This document shows, in pieces, positions 9,426 through 11,939 of a stretch of 11,939 bases of DNA. Position numbers and translations under genes: made by a program. Every line of letters begins with the position of its first letter. Within the stretch, counting starts at the first letter, position 1. Origin of the DNA: Conidiobolus incongruus B7586 (Eukaryota; Entomophthoromycota; Entomophthoromycetes; Entomophthorales; Conidiobolaceae); the NCBI GenBank assembly GCA_000697335.1, contig JNEM01009522.1, positions 1 through 11,939 of the forward strand. Reading direction: 5' to 3'. The notes under the pieces are model-generated. The model was not told where the DNA came from. It saw only the letters and a program-made list of their open reading frames with translations, and did no database searches.

Positions 9426-9709
9426 AATATTTATTTTTTCAATCACAAAAAATTCCCATTATTTAAATTACAAAGTAATAATTTAATTATAACATCAATA
9501 AATCACTATTAAATTTCTTAACATAGTTTGTATTAAAATATCTCAATATTATCAATATCTTGGGGTTAACAAATAGCAATTTAAAATATATAGAATACAG
9601 TTTATTTTTCTTTAATATAATTGAATTTAAGATGAAAATAATATGATTCAACTGATAAGATAAAATATAGATTAATAACTGAAAATAACCCACAATTTAT
9701 AATTGAAAG

Positions 9710-9714
9710 CCAAT
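9710..9714 (+). promoter_or_regulatory. CCAAT box upstream of NDUFA6
   Basis: CCAAT lies 93 bases upstream of the start codon. In fungi the CCAAT-binding (Hap2/3/5) complex commonly acts on respiratory genes. The site is a candidate from sequence only, but the neighbouring ATP7 promoter carries three such boxes. Confidence 0.4.
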
Positions 9715-9806
9715 TAAATAAAATATTATCCAAGTCAAGTGTTCTTGTACCATCAAAATTTAATTAAGTAATAAAGCATCTTTAAAATATTAATCATTTA
9801 AAAAAG

Positions 9807-10160
9807 ATGTCATCTTACGCCGTCAGAACTGCTACTTCCGGATCTTTGGGAGTTGCTAGAAAAAATGTTATCAGTTTATATCGTCAATTCCAACGTAGTG
9901 CACCCAAAATTGTCACTTTATATTGTTTAGATTTCCCATCTTCAGTTGTCCGTAGCAAAATTAGAGAAGAATTCGAAAAGAATCGCTACGTTAACGATTT
10001 GAGAACTATTGATATTTTACTCTTTAAAGGAAGATCTGAATTTGAAGAAATTATGAAATTATGGAAACAACCCGATACTTTGATGAATTATTTCGCCAAG
10101 GAAGAAGCCGAACCTCAACCTGAGACTTTCTTAGAAAAATTTTATCATGGAAGGGATTAA
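9807..10160 (+). CDS. NDUFA6: NADH:ubiquinone oxidoreductase (complex I) subunit NDUFA6/B14, LYR family
   Basis: This 117-residue protein is the B14 accessory subunit of mitochondrial complex I, a LYR-family three-helix protein. It sits on the matrix side near the Q module and binds acyl-loaded acyl carrier protein. The LYR motif is at residues 24-26 in NVISLYRQFQRSAPKIV (20-36), with the family's following basic and proline residues. Next come the conserved helix VVRSKIREEFEKNRYVNDLR (47-66), FKGRSEFEEIMKLWKQPDTL (73-92), and the conserved fungal-type end FLEKFYHGRD (108-117). Length is typical. There is no obvious cleaved presequence, as expected for this family. The frame is intronless. 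The ATG has an A-rich context (AAAAAGATG) and lies at the right distance before the LYR helix, so the start is secure. The gene lies about 1 kb upstream of another oxidative phosphorylation gene on the same strand, each with its own promoter region. Confidence 0.93.
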   Translation: MSSYAVRTATSGSLGVARKNVISLYRQFQRSAPKIVTLYCLDFPSSVVRSKIREEFEKNRYVNDLRTIDILLFKGRSEFEEIMKLWKQPDTLMNYFAKEEAEPQPETFLEKFYHGRD

Positions 10161-10772
10161 TTTTGTTTAAATTTACTTGAATTTATTCTGAATCTGGTTT
10201 CATTTCCAAAAAAAATTAATTAACAATTTTAATAACAATTTTATCTTTAATTACCTTTTCTTATACTCAATCGTTTACTAACCTTTCTGTTTTATTTGTT
10301 ATTTACCCTTAATTTATATATTATTTATACTCTACATTTTAATAGGTGGTATTACTTGGTATAATTTATTTCTTATTTGCAATAATTTACCTAGTAGTAA
10401 TTTATGATACACTTTAAATGATGCAACTAAACCTCTTCTTAAATTATATTTAGTCTATCATCTTATATTATCATAATTATAATATATTAATAATTTTTAT
10501 AATAGTTACACAATTAACTTATAAACAATTAATCAACTATAATTATTCAATTTAAAAAAACAACATTATAATTTATAATAATGAATGTACATATCGTATA
10601 CACATTTAATAAACCAAATATTTCTTTTAAATAACGTTGCATTTTTTACATAATAGTTAAAATAATAATTTGTCATATTTGATCTGATTATCTGTATATT
10701 ATTTCTAATTCATATAGTTATTAAAATAATTATATCAGCAATTATTATTACTTTACATCATAACAAAATCAC

Positions 10773-10794
10773 ATATATATATATATATATATAT
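10773..10794. repeat. (AT)11 microsatellite
   Basis: Eleven uninterrupted AT units. This is a simple repeat prone to length change, with no sign of function. Confidence 0.9.
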
Positions 10795-11003
10795 AATGTG
10801 TAATTTATATTTATTTTATAACTTAAAAATTAAACTTATTCTCATATTTTAATATTTAAATCTAAGTATTAATTATTAATATTAAGACACGAAAATTCTA
10901 TATAATTTTTTAATATCAAGTCAATATTTATTAATTAAAATTATATTTATAAAATTTTTGAAATTATTAAGATAAAATATTTATTCCTTTTAAAATACAA
11001 GCA

Positions 11004-11004
<1 letters not shown>

Positions 11005-11034
<30 letters not shown>

Positions 11035-11045
11035 GTTATTATTAT
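11005..11045. repeat. (ATT)n microsatellite
   Basis: Ten perfect ATT units are followed by one GTT interruption, then two more ATT units and a partial one. It lies about 160 bases upstream of the ATP7 start codon, just outside the CCAAT cluster, so length variation there could alter promoter spacing. Confidence 0.9.
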
Positions 11046-11094
11046 AATATACATAATATTTTAAGAAATGGATATTGAATGAAATCCCATAATT

Positions 11095-11142
11095 CCAATT
11101 GCTATATTCCAATTTTATGAGTAAATTCAATCAGAGACCAAT
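11095..11142 (+). promoter_or_regulatory. cluster of three CCAAT boxes upstream of ATP7
   Basis: CCAAT occurs at 11095-11099, 11109-11113 and 11138-11142, all on the plus strand and 63-110 bases before the ATP7 start codon. This is a typical position for Hap-complex sites in fungal respiratory promoters. Three copies in 48 bases of AT-rich DNA is more than casual, though binding is inferred. Confidence 0.5.
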
Positions 11143-11204
11143 AAACTCTAGTGCGCTTCTAATCGAAATCACTTACCAACTCAATCACTTGAACTAAAAT
11201 AAAA

Positions 11205-11894
11205 ATGTCCGCTGTCAAGAGTGCTTCTGCTAGAATCAACTGGACCAAGCTTACCTCCGCCATCGCTGGTCGCCAACAAACTCAAGCCGCTTTATCTAAC
11301 TTCCGTAAAGAATACGAAGATGCCAAGCGTCAACTCAGCGTCCTCCAAGAACAAAAGACCACTGTTGATTTCGCTCATTACCGCAGTCTCTTAAAGAATC
11401 AAAAAGTTGTTGATGAATTGGAAAAGACTTTGAAAAACTTCAAGCCTGTTACCTACAACTTGGCCGCTCAGCAACAACTCATTTCTGCTTATGAAGCTAA
11501 GGCTGTAAGTTTCTCATCATTTACTAATATTAAAAAAATTAAGCAAAATTATGGGTTGATTTGTTAATATTAATGTTTTATTATTATTTAGATTGAAAAT
11601 GCTGAAGCTACTACTGCTCAAATTGAAAAGGAAATTGCTGGTTTGAAGGAAACTTTGACCAACATTGAACAAGCTCGTCCCGTCGACCAATTAAGCGTAA
11701 GTGCTAGTTTCACAATAAATCTGATATTTTTGGGCTTTTATAATAATTTACTAATAATTGATTGATAATTTTAGGTTGAAGACGTCACCAATGCCATTCC
11801 TGAAATCGATCAAAAATTGGAAGAAATGTTACAAAAGGGTCAATGGACCGTTCCTGGATACTCCGAAAAATTCGGTTCCAACCCTCTCTTCTAA
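11205..11894 (+). CDS. ATP7: mitochondrial F1Fo-ATP synthase subunit d (Atp7), three exons
   Basis: Exons at 11205-11504, 11592-11696 and 11775-11894 join in phase 0 to encode 174 residues, the same length as yeast Atp7. Subunit d is part of the peripheral stalk that holds the F1 head against rotation, on the matrix side of the inner membrane. Recognisable blocks are KSASARINWTKL (5-16), VDFAHYRSLLKN (54-65; yeast VDFSHYRSVLKN), NFKPVTYNLAAQQQLI (78-93), a coiled-coil-prone helical stretch in exon 2 ending ARPVDQLS (128-135), and the C-terminal WTVPGYSEKFGSNPLF (159-174; yeast WDVPGYKDRFGN). Introns of 87 and 78 bases both begin GTAAGT and end TAG. The second has TACTAAT 20 bases before its acceptor. 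Without splicing the first intron gives a stop after 20 extra residues, so splicing is required. Codons favour C-ending forms (ACC, GTC, CTC, TTC), unlike the AT-rich surroundings, as for a highly expressed gene. Start context is AAAAATGTCC. Confidence 0.95.
11505..11591 (+). other. ATP7 intron 1
   Basis: This 87-base phase-0 intron has donor GTAAGT and acceptor TTTAG. It separates AYEAKA from IENAEA. The A/T richness contrasts with both exons. A TACTAAT string lies near the donor, so the working branch point is more likely the GTTAATATTAAT region nearer the acceptor. Confidence 0.9.
11697..11774 (+). other. ATP7 intron 2
   Basis: This 78-base phase-0 intron has donor GTAAGT and acceptor TTTTAG. 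A near-perfect fungal branch site TACTAAT lies at 11749-11755. It separates VDQLS from VEDVTN, matching the continuous yeast protein. Confidence 0.9.
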
Positions 11895-11939
11895 TCTGTT
11901 AACAATTTGGTTTGAAATAATTAAATCAATTAAACTTTT
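11895..11939 (+). other. start of the ATP7 3' untranslated region
   Basis: AT-rich sequence after the TAA stop, cut by the window end. No AATAAA is seen in these 45 bases. Confidence 0.6.

Larger units (their letters stand above)
10161..11094. other. AT-rich intergenic spacer between NDUFA6 and ATP7
   Basis: It contains the 3' untranslated region of NDUFA6, two microsatellites (10773-10794 and 11005-11045), and otherwise A/T-dominated sequence. No frame, RNA gene or mobile-element motif is seen. Confidence 0.65.

Noticed and set aside
9487-9693. Minus-strand 68-codon frame upstream of NDUFA6
   Set aside because: Composition is nearly all Ile/Leu/Tyr/Asn/Lys from A/T codons, with no motif and no supporting signals.
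10161-11094. Possible extra gene or RNA between NDUFA6 and ATP7
   Set aside because: Only microsatellites and A/T-dominated sequence are present; no frame or RNA fold was recognised.
11505-11567. Continuation of the ATP7 frame past 11504 to a stop at 11567
   Set aside because: It begins with a perfect GTAAGT donor and reads into intron. The spliced exons restore the conserved Atp7 C-terminus and the family length.

Overview
The window is eukaryotic nuclear DNA and very AT-rich. Two features point to a fungus: Atp7 at exactly the yeast length (174 residues), and short introns with GTAAGT donors plus a TACTAAT branch-like site. The code is standard, with stops TAA and TAG. A nuclear complex I subunit is present, which excludes Saccharomyces-type yeasts. 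The extreme AT content together with mobile-element remnants would suit an early-diverging lineage such as an arbuscular mycorrhizal (Glomeromycotina) fungus. That placement is inference, not something read directly.

Layout. 1-1185: AT-rich, no gene seen. 1187-2415: decayed mariner-family DNA transposon, copy 1, plus strand. 2416-5023: gene-poor, with a few coding-like scraps and one 160-bp segment bounded by 10-bp inverted repeats. 5066-5419: small intact VOC/glyoxalase-fold gene on the minus strand, with TATA-like and AATAAA signals. 5819-6067: possible small minus-strand gene or last exon, unrecognised. 6838-7515: sharply GC-richer block that reads like a solo LTR. 7516-8229: AT-rich, empty. 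About 8230-9425: second mariner copy, same orientation, offset almost exactly 7021-7022 bp from copy 1 and more AT-drifted. 9807-10160: intronless NDUFA6 (B14), complex I accessory subunit with the LYR motif. 10161-11094: AT-rich spacer with two microsatellites. 11205-11894: ATP7, subunit d of the F1Fo-ATP synthase peripheral stalk, three exons.

The right-hand end is a small cluster of housekeeping oxidative-phosphorylation genes. Both encode proteins of inner-membrane complexes, both lie on the plus strand, and both have CCAAT boxes within about 110 bp of the start codon. The rest is mostly repeat-derived, strongly AT-drifted DNA with one clear metabolic-type gene in it. I see no undescribed multi-gene system. 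The most informative signals are the two colinear mariner fossils and the compositionally distinct LTR between them.
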